A stretch of 64,000 nt of DNA from Tumebacillus permanentifrigoris (GCF_003148565.1 NZ_QGGL01000021.1:1-64000); one strand, 5' to 3'. Counted from the stretch's first letter, positions 28,187 through 37,156 are shown. A program made the numbers and translations. The notes: a model not told the origin generated them from the sequence alone.

Positions 28187-28735
28187 CTAAAAGAATTCAT
28201 CGATGCTGTAGGTTTGGTTGCATTTTTCAAAGTAGACTTGCAGCTCACCTACAGTACTAGGTTCTCGTTTGGCGCGACGGAACGTTCCTTTTTGGGCAGA
28301 TTTGCGGGTGTGGAAGATGATGTGCCGGTATTGGCATTCGAATTGTTTGTTGAAATGTAAGTCGATGGTACGGAGCAAGTAGTCGACAAAATTGCGACCA
28401 GCCTTGAGCTGGATGACACCATCTCCAGGGTTGCCTGATTTCAGTTCGATGATAAATACAAAGCAGTCGGTACCGTCTTGGCAAAACAAGATGGCATCGT
28501 TTTTCTTTTTGATCCCGCCTGTCGTGTTTTTGAAGAACGGGAAGACGTCGAGACCTTTTTGGTCGAGGGAAAAGGCGAAGATCTTGCCTCGTTTTTTCAG
28601 CCAGACAGACTCGCCTAAAGTACCTTCTCCTTGGTTGTGCTCTTCTGCGAGGAGGAGGAGGTTTTGCGGGTCAGGTTGGAGGACGAGTTTGGATTCGACA
28701 ACCTGATGCAAGGCATCGAAAAAATCAGTCGCCAT
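28187..28735 (-). CDS. PD-(D/E)XK-like nuclease partner of an OLD-like ATPase (putative defence protein)
   Basis: 182-residue soluble protein. The central part has a possible PD-(D/E)XK core: GGIKKKNDAILFCQDG (Asp80), then CFVFIIELKSGN (Glu97-x-Lys99) and a downstream helix with Gln (DGVIQLKAGRNFVDYLL), the usual order D...ExK...Q of restriction-type nucleases. ATG 28735 has AGGAGGA upstream and overlaps the ATPase gene end by 11 bases, so the two are coupled. I recognise no named family. By analogy with two-gene systems such as Septu or PARIS (ATPase plus effector), it may be the effector. The nuclease call is motif-based only. Confidence 0.65.
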   Translation of the reverse strand: MATDFFDALHQVVESKLVLQPDPQNLLLLAEEHNQGEGTLGESVWLKKRGKIFAFSLDQKGLDVFPFFKNTTGGIKKKNDAILFCQDGTDCFVFIIELKSGNPGDGVIQLKAGRNFVDYLLRTIDLHFNKQFECQYRHIIFHTRKSAQKGTFRRAKREPSTVGELQVYFEKCNQTYSIDEFF

Positions 28736-30092
28736 CCTGTTGTTCCTCCTGTAGCGAGTAATAGATGTCGTCTGCTGCTTGGTTTGCGCTATTGATGACT
28801 TTGTCGAATGTTTCCGCGATGATGCCTTCATTCGGATCGATGAGCATAGGCTCGATCCGATTTTCGATGAAGAGATAGGGGGCTACATCGGTGGGCTTGA
28901 GGAGCTCATCTTCGGTGTAGCCGTATTTTTGCATGATTTCTTCGCGGTTTTTGGTCAGTTTGGAGAGCATGAGCAAGTTGTTGAATTCCTTCACCATGTA
29001 GTCGCTGTGGGTGGATATGATGACGTGAAGCCCACGGTTTGCGGCTTTTGCTAGAGCACGAGCGAGTTTGCGCTGGTTGTCAGGGTGGAGGTTGAGTTCG
29101 GGTTCGTCGATGATGAGGTATGCTCCCTTTTTTGCCATATAGGTAAGGTAGAATACTAAACCGAACAGTGACTTGACAGTTGAGGAGGAGACATGCAGAT
29201 TGATTTGTTTTCCATCCTGATTTATATAGAATACCTGTTGGTTTTTTACTTCGTAAGTTCCTTTGATGATGTTGGTTTGGATTTCTCTAGCAATATCAAC
29301 AAATGGGCCTTCCTGATTCGCATAGAGTTCTAATCGGTTTAAGAATTGGAGATAGTCTGAGATCGGAACCGCATAGGGGGAAATATTTTGTTCCAGCTTG
29401 TTTCTGACATCCAAAAGATCATCATTGACCAATCCGATCCCGAGGTCATGCACAAGTTCATTTCTTGAAGCATTCAATTCTTTGAAAAATAAGTTCATAC
29501 CTGAGCGTTCTGCAGGCAATAAAAATGTCTCAGAAAACAAATCGGAAATAACATACCGACTAAGAATTTGCGCTCCAAGAGAAGCGACAAGTTGTTTTTG
29601 GATTTTGTTTTCTGTCAAAAACCCTGTGGAAATAACTCGGGTAGCTAATGTACCAAGTTTCTTGAGAAATTGAAGTCTTCCAAAAGACGCATAGTGGATA
29701 GAACTATTATATTCGGTTTCTCGAAGCACGTTTTTAAATTGTTCAATGTCTACTTGCAACCCAATGTCAGCAGACGCAAAGGCATCGAATTTTACGCTAA
29801 ATAAACGAAAGAGGTTACGTGAGAATTCAAAACACACCGTATCTAGTTTTGTATCCAACTGATCAAGTGCATCCTCTAAGTCAACTTGTATTTCACCCAC
29901 ATCTTCATTCTGCATGTCAATAAGTTCTGGGAACTCCATTTCGAGATGAGAAAGCTCCTTTGATAACCCATAAATCGCATACGTCCCATATGTCTTCCCC
30001 GTATTATTCTCCCCACACAGGATCGTCAGATTTTTAACCTGAACTTCACCTGTTTCAATGGGCCCGAGGTTTTGAAAGCGATACTGTAACAT
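28725..30092 (-). CDS. OLD-like AAA/ABC-type ATPase (putative defence protein)
   Basis: 455 residues. Walker A GENNTGKT is at 27-34, followed by a long alpha-helical/coiled middle (about 60-290), then an ABC-like C-terminal half with Walker B YLIIDEPELNLHP near residue 325-335 and the switch His in HVIISTHSDYMV. These are the marks of the SMC/RecF/OLD-like ATPases (AAA_15/AAA_21) found in many phage-defence systems; no TOPRIM domain follows. ATG 30092 has GGGAGG 6 bases upstream; the frame is open further upstream without support. The gene is clearly richer in A and T than its neighbours, suggesting horizontal acquisition. It overlaps the nuclease-like gene. Confidence 0.85.
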   Translation of the reverse strand: MLQYRFQNLGPIETGEVQVKNLTILCGENNTGKTYGTYAIYGLSKELSHLEMEFPELIDMQNEDVGEIQVDLEDALDQLDTKLDTVCFEFSRNLFRLFSVKFDAFASADIGLQVDIEQFKNVLRETEYNSSIHYASFGRLQFLKKLGTLATRVISTGFLTENKIQKQLVASLGAQILSRYVISDLFSETFLLPAERSGMNLFFKELNASRNELVHDLGIGLVNDDLLDVRNKLEQNISPYAVPISDYLQFLNRLELYANQEGPFVDIAREIQTNIIKGTYEVKNQQVFYINQDGKQINLHVSSSTVKSLFGLVFYLTYMAKKGAYLIIDEPELNLHPDNQRKLARALAKAANRGLHVIISTHSDYMVKEFNNLLMLSKLTKNREEIMQKYGYTEDELLKPTDVAPYLFIENRIEPMLIDPNEGIIAETFDKVINSANQAADDIYYSLQEEQQDGD

Positions 30093-30144
30093 ATAGAACC
30101 TCCCGTAGTGTGTGTTCTCCGAATCTCTCAAAGATATTATTTCC

Positions 30145-30173
30145 ATTATACCACGATAAGTACCCGACCTAAA
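30145..30173 (-). promoter_or_regulatory. Possible promoter of the ATPase-nuclease cassette
   Basis: On the minus strand TATAAT (30150-30145) is preceded with 17-bp spacing by TTTAGG (weak -35), about 55 bases before the ATPase start. Confidence 0.5.
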
Positions 30174-30206
30174 AAAAGACCTTGGCCCGGGGCCGAGGTC
30201 TTTTTT
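30171..30206 (-). terminator. Terminator of the sensor kinase gene
   Basis: AGACCT-GGCC pairs with GGCC-AGGTCT (one internal mismatch), flanked by A and T runs, immediately after the kinase stop. Confidence 0.85.
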
Positions 30207-30207
30207 C

Positions 30208-32373
30208 TCAAAACCGGATCGTAAACACCGTCCCGACCTCAACCGCGCTCATCACTTCGAGCGTGCCTCGGTGGGTCTCCACGATCTTGCGACAGACGGG
30301 CAGTCCGAGGCCGGTGCCTGTCGCTTTGGTGGTGAAGAATGGTTCAAAAATGCGCTCGATCTGCTCCAACGTCATGCCACAGCCGTTGTCCGCAACTTCA
30401 ATCACACCATTGCGCAGACGGATCTCGATCCGTCCGCTCGGGCCTTCGATCGCATCGAATGCGTTGCGCACGAGGTTGATCAAAACTTGCTTCAACTCGC
30501 GGGCGTTGCCTTCGATGCTATGCGTTTCCTCCAAATTCAACTCCAGCAACACACCCCGGTAGTTCGCTTCCCCCTCCAGCACGAGGAACGTCTCCCTGAT
30601 CAACGAGGCCAGATCGATCGGCTCCCACTCCAATTCCTGCACAGGACGCGCCATGCTCAGGTATTCGGTGAGGATCGCGTTCATCCGGTCGATCTCCGTC
30701 TGCATCACATGTAAGTACATCTGTTGGACGTCGCCCTTGAGATCCTTGGCCAGCAGTTGCAGGAAGCCCCGCACCGAAGTCATCGGGTTGCGCACTTCAT
30801 GTGCAATCGTCGCCGCCATCTGTACATAGTTGGAGTGTGCATCCACTCGGCGCGACAACTGCTCCCACTCTTGGTAGAGCGTGGTGTCCTTGACGAAGAT
30901 CATGCAGCCGTCCGCATCCTGCGTCAACGGGTTGAGGATCGGGAACAGATCGTACTCCAGCAGATACTCACGGCCTTGCAACAGGGCCGGCCCCTGTGGC
31001 AAGTGGTCGCGGCGACCGTTCGCGAGCACTTTTTGCAACGCTTCGTGCAGGGCGTGCTCCCGATCGGGCAACTGCCAGAGCATCGCGTCCGCCAAGTGCT
31101 GCCCGACGACATCCGATTCGTGACAGCCGACCAACGTACACAGTTCCGGCGAGATGTATTCGATGCGTTGGTTGGCATCGAGCAACAACACGTTCAAGGC
31201 GACCGATTGCAGGAGCACTTGTGTCTTCTGCGTCAGGCGGTCGATCGTGAATTCCTTCGAGAGATCGTAGCAGATCAACAGCCACCCCGCAGGCTGGGCT
31301 TGTACCGGCGGCAGTTCGCGCATCGTCAACGAGAAGGGGATCTCCTCCCCGTTTTTGTGGCGGAACAGTCCGATGCGGTTCTCGATGCGTCGCCCCTTGC
31401 GCAGTTCGTTTGAGACGTAGGTTCCGTCTAACATGCGGTAGACTTGTTGCCAGCGCGTGCCATCCCACGAGAGCACTTCCTCCCCGCTGTACCCGAACAT
31501 CTGGGAGAAAAACGGGTTCGTGTACAGCACACGCCCCGTTGCATCGAGTGTCAACAGGCCCAGCGGCAACTGGTCGAGCGCGTGGCGTTGCTGGCGGCGG
31601 TAGTGGTGGACGAGATCGACAGCGTCTTTGAAAGCGTGGGGGAGGTTTTTCAGCAGGTCGAGTTGAGAATTCATGGTGTTCACGGAGAGCGTGTCGCCAT
31701 CGTAGGATTTTAACCAGTTGATGAGATTGTTCTGTTCGAGTTGCAGATGCTGCTCCTTGCGGTAGGTGCTCACACCGATGGCGAGCAACAGCGTTAACGC
31801 AATCAAGCAGATCGCCGAGCCGGACAGCCAGATCGCCGTCTCCTGCATCTGAATCGAGTTGGCCGTCTGGCTGACGGAGAGCACCCCGAGCACGTTGCCC
31901 GCTTGGTAGACGGCGGTGGCATAGTTGTAGATCCGGGTGCCGCGCATGACGGAAACGGTGTAGTAGAAATGCGGTTTTCCCGTCTCGATCGTCGCCAACA
32001 ACTCAGCCGGCTGCAGGTCGCCGGGCAGCTTGAAGGGCAGCGCTTCATTGTTGTGATGTGGAGCGTAGGCCACCACCTGATGTGTTTGTGCGATGTACAG
32101 CGAACCGCTTAGATCGCTGTCAGCAGGAAACGTTTCATCGAGCAGGTTTTGGATCTGCTGATAGAGCACCGGTTGGTTTGCGTAGGCCATCGCATTGGTG
32201 ATGCTCGGATCGGTGGACAAGCGGTGTTGGAGGATCACCGAGATCGCGGAGAGCTTGTCCTGTTTCTCTTGATAGAGCGCATTGAGAGCAACTTGAACCA
32301 GCAGGATGGTGGTGCAGAGCAAAAGCAATGCCGGTACGAATAGCTTCAGTACAGTGGATAGTTTGCGGCTCAT
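30208..32373 (-). CDS. Membrane PAS-domain sensor histidine kinase
   Basis: 721-residue kinase. TM1 (about 8-30), an extracytoplasmic sensor loop of about 150 residues (Cache/sCache-like) and TM2 (about 183-203) are followed by two PAS domains (about 260-390 and 390-510), HisKA with phospho-acceptor His525 in TIAHEVRNPMTSVRG, and HATPase with LVRNAFDAIEG, VADNGCGM and TKATGTGLGL. The domain order resembles NtrB-type and sporulation-type kinases (KinA-E feed Spo0F), and no response regulator is adjacent, as is usual for orphan sporulation kinases; that role is inference. ATG 32373 follows AAGGA. Confidence 0.92.
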   Translation of the reverse strand: MSRKLSTVLKLFVPALLLLCTTILLVQVALNALYQEKQDKLSAISVILQHRLSTDPSITNAMAYANQPVLYQQIQNLLDETFPADSDLSGSLYIAQTHQVVAYAPHHNNEALPFKLPGDLQPAELLATIETGKPHFYYTVSVMRGTRIYNYATAVYQAGNVLGVLSVSQTANSIQMQETAIWLSGSAICLIALTLLLAIGVSTYRKEQHLQLEQNNLINWLKSYDGDTLSVNTMNSQLDLLKNLPHAFKDAVDLVHHYRRQQRHALDQLPLGLLTLDATGRVLYTNPFFSQMFGYSGEEVLSWDGTRWQQVYRMLDGTYVSNELRKGRRIENRIGLFRHKNGEEIPFSLTMRELPPVQAQPAGWLLICYDLSKEFTIDRLTQKTQVLLQSVALNVLLLDANQRIEYISPELCTLVGCHESDVVGQHLADAMLWQLPDREHALHEALQKVLANGRRDHLPQGPALLQGREYLLEYDLFPILNPLTQDADGCMIFVKDTTLYQEWEQLSRRVDAHSNYVQMAATIAHEVRNPMTSVRGFLQLLAKDLKGDVQQMYLHVMQTEIDRMNAILTEYLSMARPVQELEWEPIDLASLIRETFLVLEGEANYRGVLLELNLEETHSIEGNARELKQVLINLVRNAFDAIEGPSGRIEIRLRNGVIEVADNGCGMTLEQIERIFEPFFTTKATGTGLGLPVCRKIVETHRGTLEVMSAVEVGTVFTIRF

Positions 32374-32540
32374 GTGCCAGTCCTTTTTTATCGAATATTC
32401 TCTAGTAATAGGGTGGGTTTACAAATCTTTACTCTCTTCTACTATACTCCATTTCTGTAAACTATTAAAGTTGCTAATTTCCAAGAGGAATTCAATACCC
32501 CCAACGAGAAGGGGTACAAGCTAAGGAGATGAACAACTTC

Positions 32541-34802
32541 ATGAATCTCGATCTGTTGCTCGACGAGTGGAAGCGCACCGAGTCGTTCATGCGCAATGTC
32601 ACGCATTGGCGTGTCTACCCAGCGCAGGAAGCGGTCTACACAGACTTCCCGACGGGGATGGACGAACGTATTCAAGACTCGTTGCAGAAAAAAGGCATCC
32701 GCCAACTCTATTCCCACCAAGCACAGGCTTTTGATACGATTGCACGCGGCAAAAACGCCGTCGTCGTCACGCCGACGGCGTCTGGCAAGACGCTCTGCTA
32801 CAACCTGCCCGTGCTCAACCGCATTCTCAACGACCCTTCTGCCCGCGCGCTGTACCTGTTCCCAACCAAAGCGCTGTCACAGGATCAGATGAAGGAACTG
32901 CATGAGATGGTCGAGCATTTGGAGCAAGACATCAAGACGTTCACCTACGACGGGGATACGCCGGTCACCGCCCGCCAAGCGATTCGGCAGGCGGGGCACA
33001 TCGTCGTGACCAACCCGGATATGTTGCATTCGGGGATTCTGCCGCACCACACCAAGTGGGTGAAGCTGTTTGAGAACTTGAGATATGTCGTCATCGACGA
33101 GATTCATATGTATCGCGGCGTGTTTGGCTCGCATGTGGCGAACGTCATCCGTCGGTTGAAGCGCGTCTGCAAGTTTTACGGTTCCGATCCGCAGTTCATC
33201 GCTTGTTCAGCGACGATCGCCAACCCGCGCGAGCTGGCGGTGGAATTGTTCGGCGAGGATTTTGAACTGCTGGATCAGTCAGGGGCGCCGCGCGGGGAGA
33301 AGCACTTTGTTTTTTACAACCCGCCGGTCGTCAACCAGCAGCTCGGCATCCGCCGCAGTTCGCTGCTGGAGGCACGGCGCATCGCGACCAGCCTGCTGAC
33401 GAACAACATCCAAACGATCGTGTTCACCAAGGCGCGGACACAGGTGGAAGTCATGCTCACCTACTTGAAGGAGAGCACCGCCGGCATCGTGCCGCAAAAG
33501 TCGGTCCGGGGCTATCGCGGCGGCTATCTGCCCAACGAACGCCGGGAGATTGAGCGGGGACTTCGTGGCGGGGATGTGCGCGGGGTCGTCTCGACCAACG
33601 CACTGGAACTTGGCATCGACATCGGGAGTTTGGAAGCTTGTGTGATCACAGGCTACCCAGGAACGATCGCGTCTGTCTGGCAACAGGCGGGACGCGCCGG
33701 ACGGAGGCATGGTAAGGCGGTCACCGTCCTCGTCGCTTCGTCCGCACCGCTGGATCAGTACATCATCCAGCACCCGGAGTACTTTTTTGAAGGATCGCCG
33801 GAGCATGCTTGGGTACACCCGGAGAATTTGATCATCCTCGTGGACCATATCAAGTGTGCGGCGTATGAGTTGCCGTTTGAACAAGGGGAGCAGTTTGGCG
33901 TGGCGACGACGGAGGAGGTCTTGGATTTCCTCGTTGAGGAGCGCGTGCTGAACAAAGCGTCGGACGAGCGGTATTATTGGATGAACGACAGCCTGCCGAG
34001 CCACAACATCTCGCTGCGTTCGGCGGCGCAGGAGAACGTCGTGATCATCGACATGACGGAGCAAAATCGCGTCATCGGGGAGACCGACCGCTTCTCCGCG
34101 CTGACCACCCTGCATGAGAAGGCGATCTACATCCACGAAGGCATCCAGTTCCAAGTGGAGAAGCTCGATCTCGAATACGGCAAAGCGTTTGTGCGCAAAG
34201 TGGACAGCGATTACTACACAGATGCAGAATTGGCGGTGCAGTTGACGGTGCTCGACGAGTTCAAGCGTACAGATGCCGAGCAAGTTCAGCATGGGTTTGG
34301 CGAAGTGGCGGTCAATGCGTTGCCGACGATTTATAAAAAAATCAAGTTCGACACGCATGAGAACCTCGGCTGGGGCAAAATCCACCTGCCGGAAGCCGAA
34401 TTGCACACGATGTCCTACTGGGTTGCGTATGACGAAGCGTTCACGAAGGATCTCAGCAAGGAGCAGATTGAGAGCGGTCTGGTCGGCACGGCGAATCTCT
34501 TAAAAGGCGTGGCCCCGATCTATCTGATGTGTGCGCCCGGCGACCTGCATGTCCAGCCGCAAGTGCGCGCGCTGCACACCAAGGCCCCGACGGTGTTCCT
34601 CTATGATTCCTACCCAGGTGGCATCGGGCTCGCCGACAAGCTGTACGGCGTGCATGGGTTGCTGTTCCAATCGGCGTTGGATATGCTCAATGGCTGTAGT
34701 TGCGAAACGGGCTGCCCCTCCTGCGTTGGCCCTGTCGAGATCGTCGGCGAGCACGGCAAAGCCGTAACGCGCCGCTTTTTGGAGGCTGGGGTCGGGATGT
34801 GA
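32541..34802 (+). CDS. mrfA: DEAD/DEAH-box helicase with DUF1998, MrfA/YprA family
   Basis: 3'-5' superfamily 2 helicase; Bacillus MrfA works with exonuclease MrfB in repair of mitomycin-type DNA damage. Motifs: VVTPTASGKT (Walker A), FPTKALSQDQ (Ia), VIDEIHMYRG (DEIH box), CSATIANP (III), STNALELGIDIG (V), QQAGRAGRR (VI) and a C-terminal four-Cys cluster CSCETGCPSC typical of DUF1998. By memory it aligns with Bacillus YprA along its full length of about 750 residues. ATG 32541 is chosen because AAGGAGATGA lies 8 bases upstream; ATG 32529 overlaps that ribosome site. The partner gene mrfB is downstream at 37652. Confidence 0.94.
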   Translation: MNLDLLLDEWKRTESFMRNVTHWRVYPAQEAVYTDFPTGMDERIQDSLQKKGIRQLYSHQAQAFDTIARGKNAVVVTPTASGKTLCYNLPVLNRILNDPSARALYLFPTKALSQDQMKELHEMVEHLEQDIKTFTYDGDTPVTARQAIRQAGHIVVTNPDMLHSGILPHHTKWVKLFENLRYVVIDEIHMYRGVFGSHVANVIRRLKRVCKFYGSDPQFIACSATIANPRELAVELFGEDFELLDQSGAPRGEKHFVFYNPPVVNQQLGIRRSSLLEARRIATSLLTNNIQTIVFTKARTQVEVMLTYLKESTAGIVPQKSVRGYRGGYLPNERREIERGLRGGDVRGVVSTNALELGIDIGSLEACVITGYPGTIASVWQQAGRAGRRHGKAVTVLVASSAPLDQYIIQHPEYFFEGSPEHAWVHPENLIILVDHIKCAAYELPFEQGEQFGVATTEEVLDFLVEERVLNKASDERYYWMNDSLPSHNISLRSAAQENVVIIDMTEQNRVIGETDRFSALTTLHEKAIYIHEGIQFQVEKLDLEYGKAFVRKVDSDYYTDAELAVQLTVLDEFKRTDAEQVQHGFGEVAVNALPTIYKKIKFDTHENLGWGKIHLPEAELHTMSYWVAYDEAFTKDLSKEQIESGLVGTANLLKGVAPIYLMCAPGDLHVQPQVRALHTKAPTVFLYDSYPGGIGLADKLYGVHGLLFQSALDMLNGCSCETGCPSCVGPVEIVGEHGKAVTRRFLEAGVGM

Positions 34803-34808
34803 TGAACT

Positions 34809-34843
34809 AAAAAGTGCTCCCTGCACGGCGGGGGGCACTTTTT
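34809..34843. terminator. Terminator of mrfA
   Basis: AAAAAGTGCTCCC pairs with GGGGGCACTTTTT (one wobble), located between convergent mrfA and the small membrane protein gene. Confidence 0.85.
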
Positions 34844-34848
34844 GCATG

Positions 34849-35124
34849 TTAGGCGAGGTTCGAATAGATGACCAGCAACAAGCCGGACAGGGAAAAACTG
34901 ATGCTGACAGGATCGTAGAGTTCCCCCGGCTGCCGTCGATGCAAGGTACGGATACCCCCGAAGACCAGGAGCAACAACCCCATCAGGAAAAAGTAGCACT
35001 CCGCTGGTATCCATCTGTCACGGCCCCCGTCAAACAGGAATGTGCGATAGGCAATCACGGTAAGTGAAAGCCAGAACAATGTATAGAGCGTCACGTATAA
35101 ACTGTACCCCCAGGAAAATCGCAC
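34849..35124 (-). CDS. Small three-helix membrane protein
   Basis: 91 residues with hydrophobic segments at about 8-28, 45-62 and 75-90, separated by charged stretches (FLFDGGRDRWIPAE; RTLHRRQPGELYD). GTG 35124 is preferred because a full GAGGAGGG lies 7 bases upstream; the frame is open further back (for example ATG 35157) without a ribosome site. Function unknown. Confidence 0.65.
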   Translation of the reverse strand: MRFSWGYSLYVTLYTLFWLSLTVIAYRTFLFDGGRDRWIPAECYFFLMGLLLLVFGGIRTLHRRQPGELYDPVSISFSLSGLLLVIYSNLA

Positions 35125-35285
35125 CCTGTATCCCTCCTCGGTAAGCCCCTGTTCCATGTATATTCGCGTGGGGGTCAGAATTGTGCGTACATTTATTCTC
35201 AAAAACTAGCAAGCAACAGGAATAGTTTTGCTAGATCGGGTCATACTCTATACCAGAGACCAATTCGATCTGGAGGGATTCCACC

Positions 35286-35498
35286 ATGACCCATGAACAA
35301 GTGCTGAAACAGTTCTACGCTCGTCTGAAAAACGTCTCGTCCGATTCCATCGTCCGCGTCGTCGATCTGGCGCGTGAGCACCACGTGAGCTACCGTCACT
35401 TGAGCAAGTTGTTGAAAACGTCAGGGTTGAATCTCCTCTGGATCAATGGCAAAGCGTTCGTGTATCGTGGGGAAGCGGTGTCGGTGTTGGCGTCCTGA
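35286..35498 (+). CDS. Small helix-turn-helix-like protein
   Basis: 70 residues; GGAGGGATTCC before ATG 35286 supports translation. The middle (SIVRVVDLAREHHVSYRHLSKLLKTSGLNLLWING) looks like a winged or simple HTH: helix, tight turn, recognition-like helix, then a beta hairpin. It may be a small DNA-binding protein; no family is recognised. A terminator follows. Confidence 0.65.
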   Translation: MTHEQVLKQFYARLKNVSSDSIVRVVDLAREHHVSYRHLSKLLKTSGLNLLWINGKAFVYRGEAVSVLAS

Positions 35499-35526
35499 GA
35501 GGGAGTTCGTAGACACCTGTTTGGAA

Positions 35527-35568
35527 AAAAGAAGCCTGTCGCAAGGGTGTTTGCGACAGGCTTCTTTT
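35527..35568. terminator. Strong bidirectional terminator
   Basis: An 18-bp perfect stem (AAAAGAAGCCTGTCGCAA and complement, loop GGGTGT) between the convergent HTH-like gene and the acetyltransferase gene. Confidence 0.92.
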
Positions 35569-35578
35569 GGTATAGGAG

Positions 35579-36094
35579 TTAGTGGGGTAGTTTGAGGACC
35601 ATGTGGTCGTCGTCGTAGAAGGTATCTCCCACCCGGATCGCGCGAGCTTCATGCCCGTAGGTTTGGAACCCGAGTTTGGTGTAGAGGGTGCGGGCGGCGG
35701 TGTTGCTGGCGGTGACGGTCAGGTTGATCTGCTCGACGCCGGGGAGGTCGGTCTGGACTTTGGCGACTGCGGCACGGATCAGGTCTTGGGCATAGCCTTT
35801 GGCGCGCGCTGCTGGAGCGACGTACATCGCGTAGAGGTTCGCTTTGTGTGCGAGTTTTTGCGACTGTTCGCGGACGATGGTGACGACGCCGACGAGTTGG
35901 TCATTGTCGGTGAAGGCGCCCAAGGTGAAGGAGGTGGGGGATGGAGCGAAGCGTTTTTCAAAGATCTCGATCGGGTTCGGGCGCTGGAGCGCTTCTTCAT
36001 AGGAATCGGAAAAGGCTTCTGGGTGCGCTTGGAGCATCTGCAGCCGCAACTCCCAGTATGATGCGGCATCGGCCGGGGTTAAGGGTCTGATCAT
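35579..36094 (-). CDS. GNAT-family N-acetyltransferase
   Basis: 171 residues. N-terminal IRPLTPADAASYWELR is the typical GNAT start; motif A is AMYVAPAARAKGYAQDLIRAAV and the C-terminal part ends ASNTAARTLYTKLGFQTYG, the standard acetyl-CoA fold. ATG 36094 is 7 bases after AAAGGATGA, so it is preferred over ATG 36103, which overlaps the ribosome site. Substrate unknown; the family includes amino-acid, antibiotic and protein acetylases. Confidence 0.88.
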   Translation of the reverse strand: MIRPLTPADAASYWELRLQMLQAHPEAFSDSYEEALQRPNPIEIFEKRFAPSPTSFTLGAFTDNDQLVGVVTIVREQSQKLAHKANLYAMYVAPAARAKGYAQDLIRAAVAKVQTDLPGVEQINLTVTASNTAARTLYTKLGFQTYGHEARAIRVGDTFYDDDHMVLKLPH

Positions 36095-36205
36095 GGGGGT
36101 CATCCTTTCTGGTGTGTGTATGCTTAGTGTACCACCCGCGCTACCCGGAAGCATGATGCAGGTGTTACAATGTTCAAAATACGATCGGGTGATGGGGGCG
36201 ACGGC

Positions 36206-36691
36206 ATGTTGACATTTCGCGCGATCGATCCACAGCGAGATCAGGCGTGGGTCATTCCGAACCGGCGGGATTCGTTTTTGGTCAGTTTTGGTTCGTATGA
36301 GCATTATGGGCGGGATGAGGAGTATCTGGTGTGGTTGCAGATGCGCTGTGAGCAGTTTCCGCTCGGGCAGGTGCTGGCGTTTGAGGGCAGGGAGAATGTC
36401 GGGCAGTTGGAGTTGACTCTGCGTGAGGGAGGGAAGGTTGGGTATGTGAATTTGTATTACTTGCGTTCAGAGTATCGTGGGCGCGGGTATGGGAAGTTGT
36501 TGCATGAGTATGTGGAGATGTTTTTTCGGCCGTTTGCTGTGCAGCGGTTGGAGTTGCGGGTGTCGCTGAGCAATGCGAGGGCGATCCGTTTTTATGAGAA
36601 GTTGGGGTTTGTGGTGGCGTATGAGGAGGAGATGAAGGGACAGCGCGTGTTTCGGATGCAGAAGGAGATGGGTGGGCGGGTGGAGGGGTAG
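36206..36691 (+). CDS. GNAT-family N-acetyltransferase
   Basis: 161 residues. The acetyl-CoA motif LYYLRSEYRGRGYGKLLHEYVEMFF (RGxGYG) and closing LSNARAIRFYEKLGFVV are canonical. Divergent from the neighbouring acetyltransferase gene, with -10 TACAAT at 36166-36171 in the shared 110-base region. ATG 36206 is the first good start matching the fold. Substrate unknown. The 3' third has G-rich wobble codon use. Confidence 0.86.
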   Translation: MLTFRAIDPQRDQAWVIPNRRDSFLVSFGSYEHYGRDEEYLVWLQMRCEQFPLGQVLAFEGRENVGQLELTLREGGKVGYVNLYYLRSEYRGRGYGKLLHEYVEMFFRPFAVQRLELRVSLSNARAIRFYEKLGFVVAYEEEMKGQRVFRMQKEMGGRVEG

Positions 36692-36699
36692 GGGCTGTC

Positions 36700-36825
36700 G
36701 GCGGGGTGTGTGCCGCTCCGGGTGGGGATATCGTTGCCCCGCTCAGACACCCCAATGAGGAAAATCACCTCATTGGAGAACTCGCTCCTCCAACGACATC
36801 CCCACCCTCCGCACGGTCGCCCCGT
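36700..36825. repeat. Branched inverted-repeat element in an intergenic region
   Basis: Between two convergent genes lies a 17-bp stem with one mismatch (36720-36736 with 36791-36807: GGGTGGGGATATCGTTG against CAACGACATCCCCACCC). It encloses a second perfect 9-bp stem (CCAATGAGG 36752-36760 with CCTCATTGG 36768-36776, loop 7) and a possible small third stem (GGAG/CTCC, 36775-36788). Further GC-rich pairings flank it (GCGGGG near 36700 with CGCCCC near 36818). No T-run follows on either strand, so it is not a simple terminator. It could be a mobile palindromic (MITE/REP-like) element or a structured RNA. Confidence 0.6.
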
Positions 36826-36883
36826 TTGGGCGGCGCGGGGATGAGGCTCTCGATCATGTCGCAAGTCGATTGGAGAGCTATTG

Positions 36884-37156
36884 TTAGTGCCACCCGGCAC
36901 TGCGTTTGTGGGCGAGGATGCTCATGTAGGAGAGCGTGATGACTTGGTGCTCGCCTGTGACGAGGCGAATTTGATTGATCGGCAGTTGCCGGTAACGGCG
37001 CTGGATGTAAGAATAGACATTGCGGTCATCAAAGGGGTCCTCGAAGCGACCCAGCTCTTGGGCGATCTCGACGTCGGTGTGACGCGAGAGGTACAGGGTT
37101 AGTATGGTTCCGTTCTCCGTCTCTTGGAGAAAATCATGCACGATCTGCAATGGCAC
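36884..37156 (-). CDS. Conserved-looking small hypothetical protein
   Basis: 90 residues, soluble, mixed alpha/beta (VHDFLQETENGTILTLYLSRHTDVEIAQELGRFEDPFDDRNVYSYIQRRY...INQIRLVTGEHQVITLSY). GTG 37156 follows AAGAGGTGA; an in-frame GTG at 37165 lies inside the ribosome site. No motif or family recognised. It is one of the genes lying between mrfA and mrfB. Confidence 0.65.
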   Translation of the reverse strand: MPLQIVHDFLQETENGTILTLYLSRHTDVEIAQELGRFEDPFDDRNVYSYIQRRYRQLPINQIRLVTGEHQVITLSYMSILAHKRSAGWH

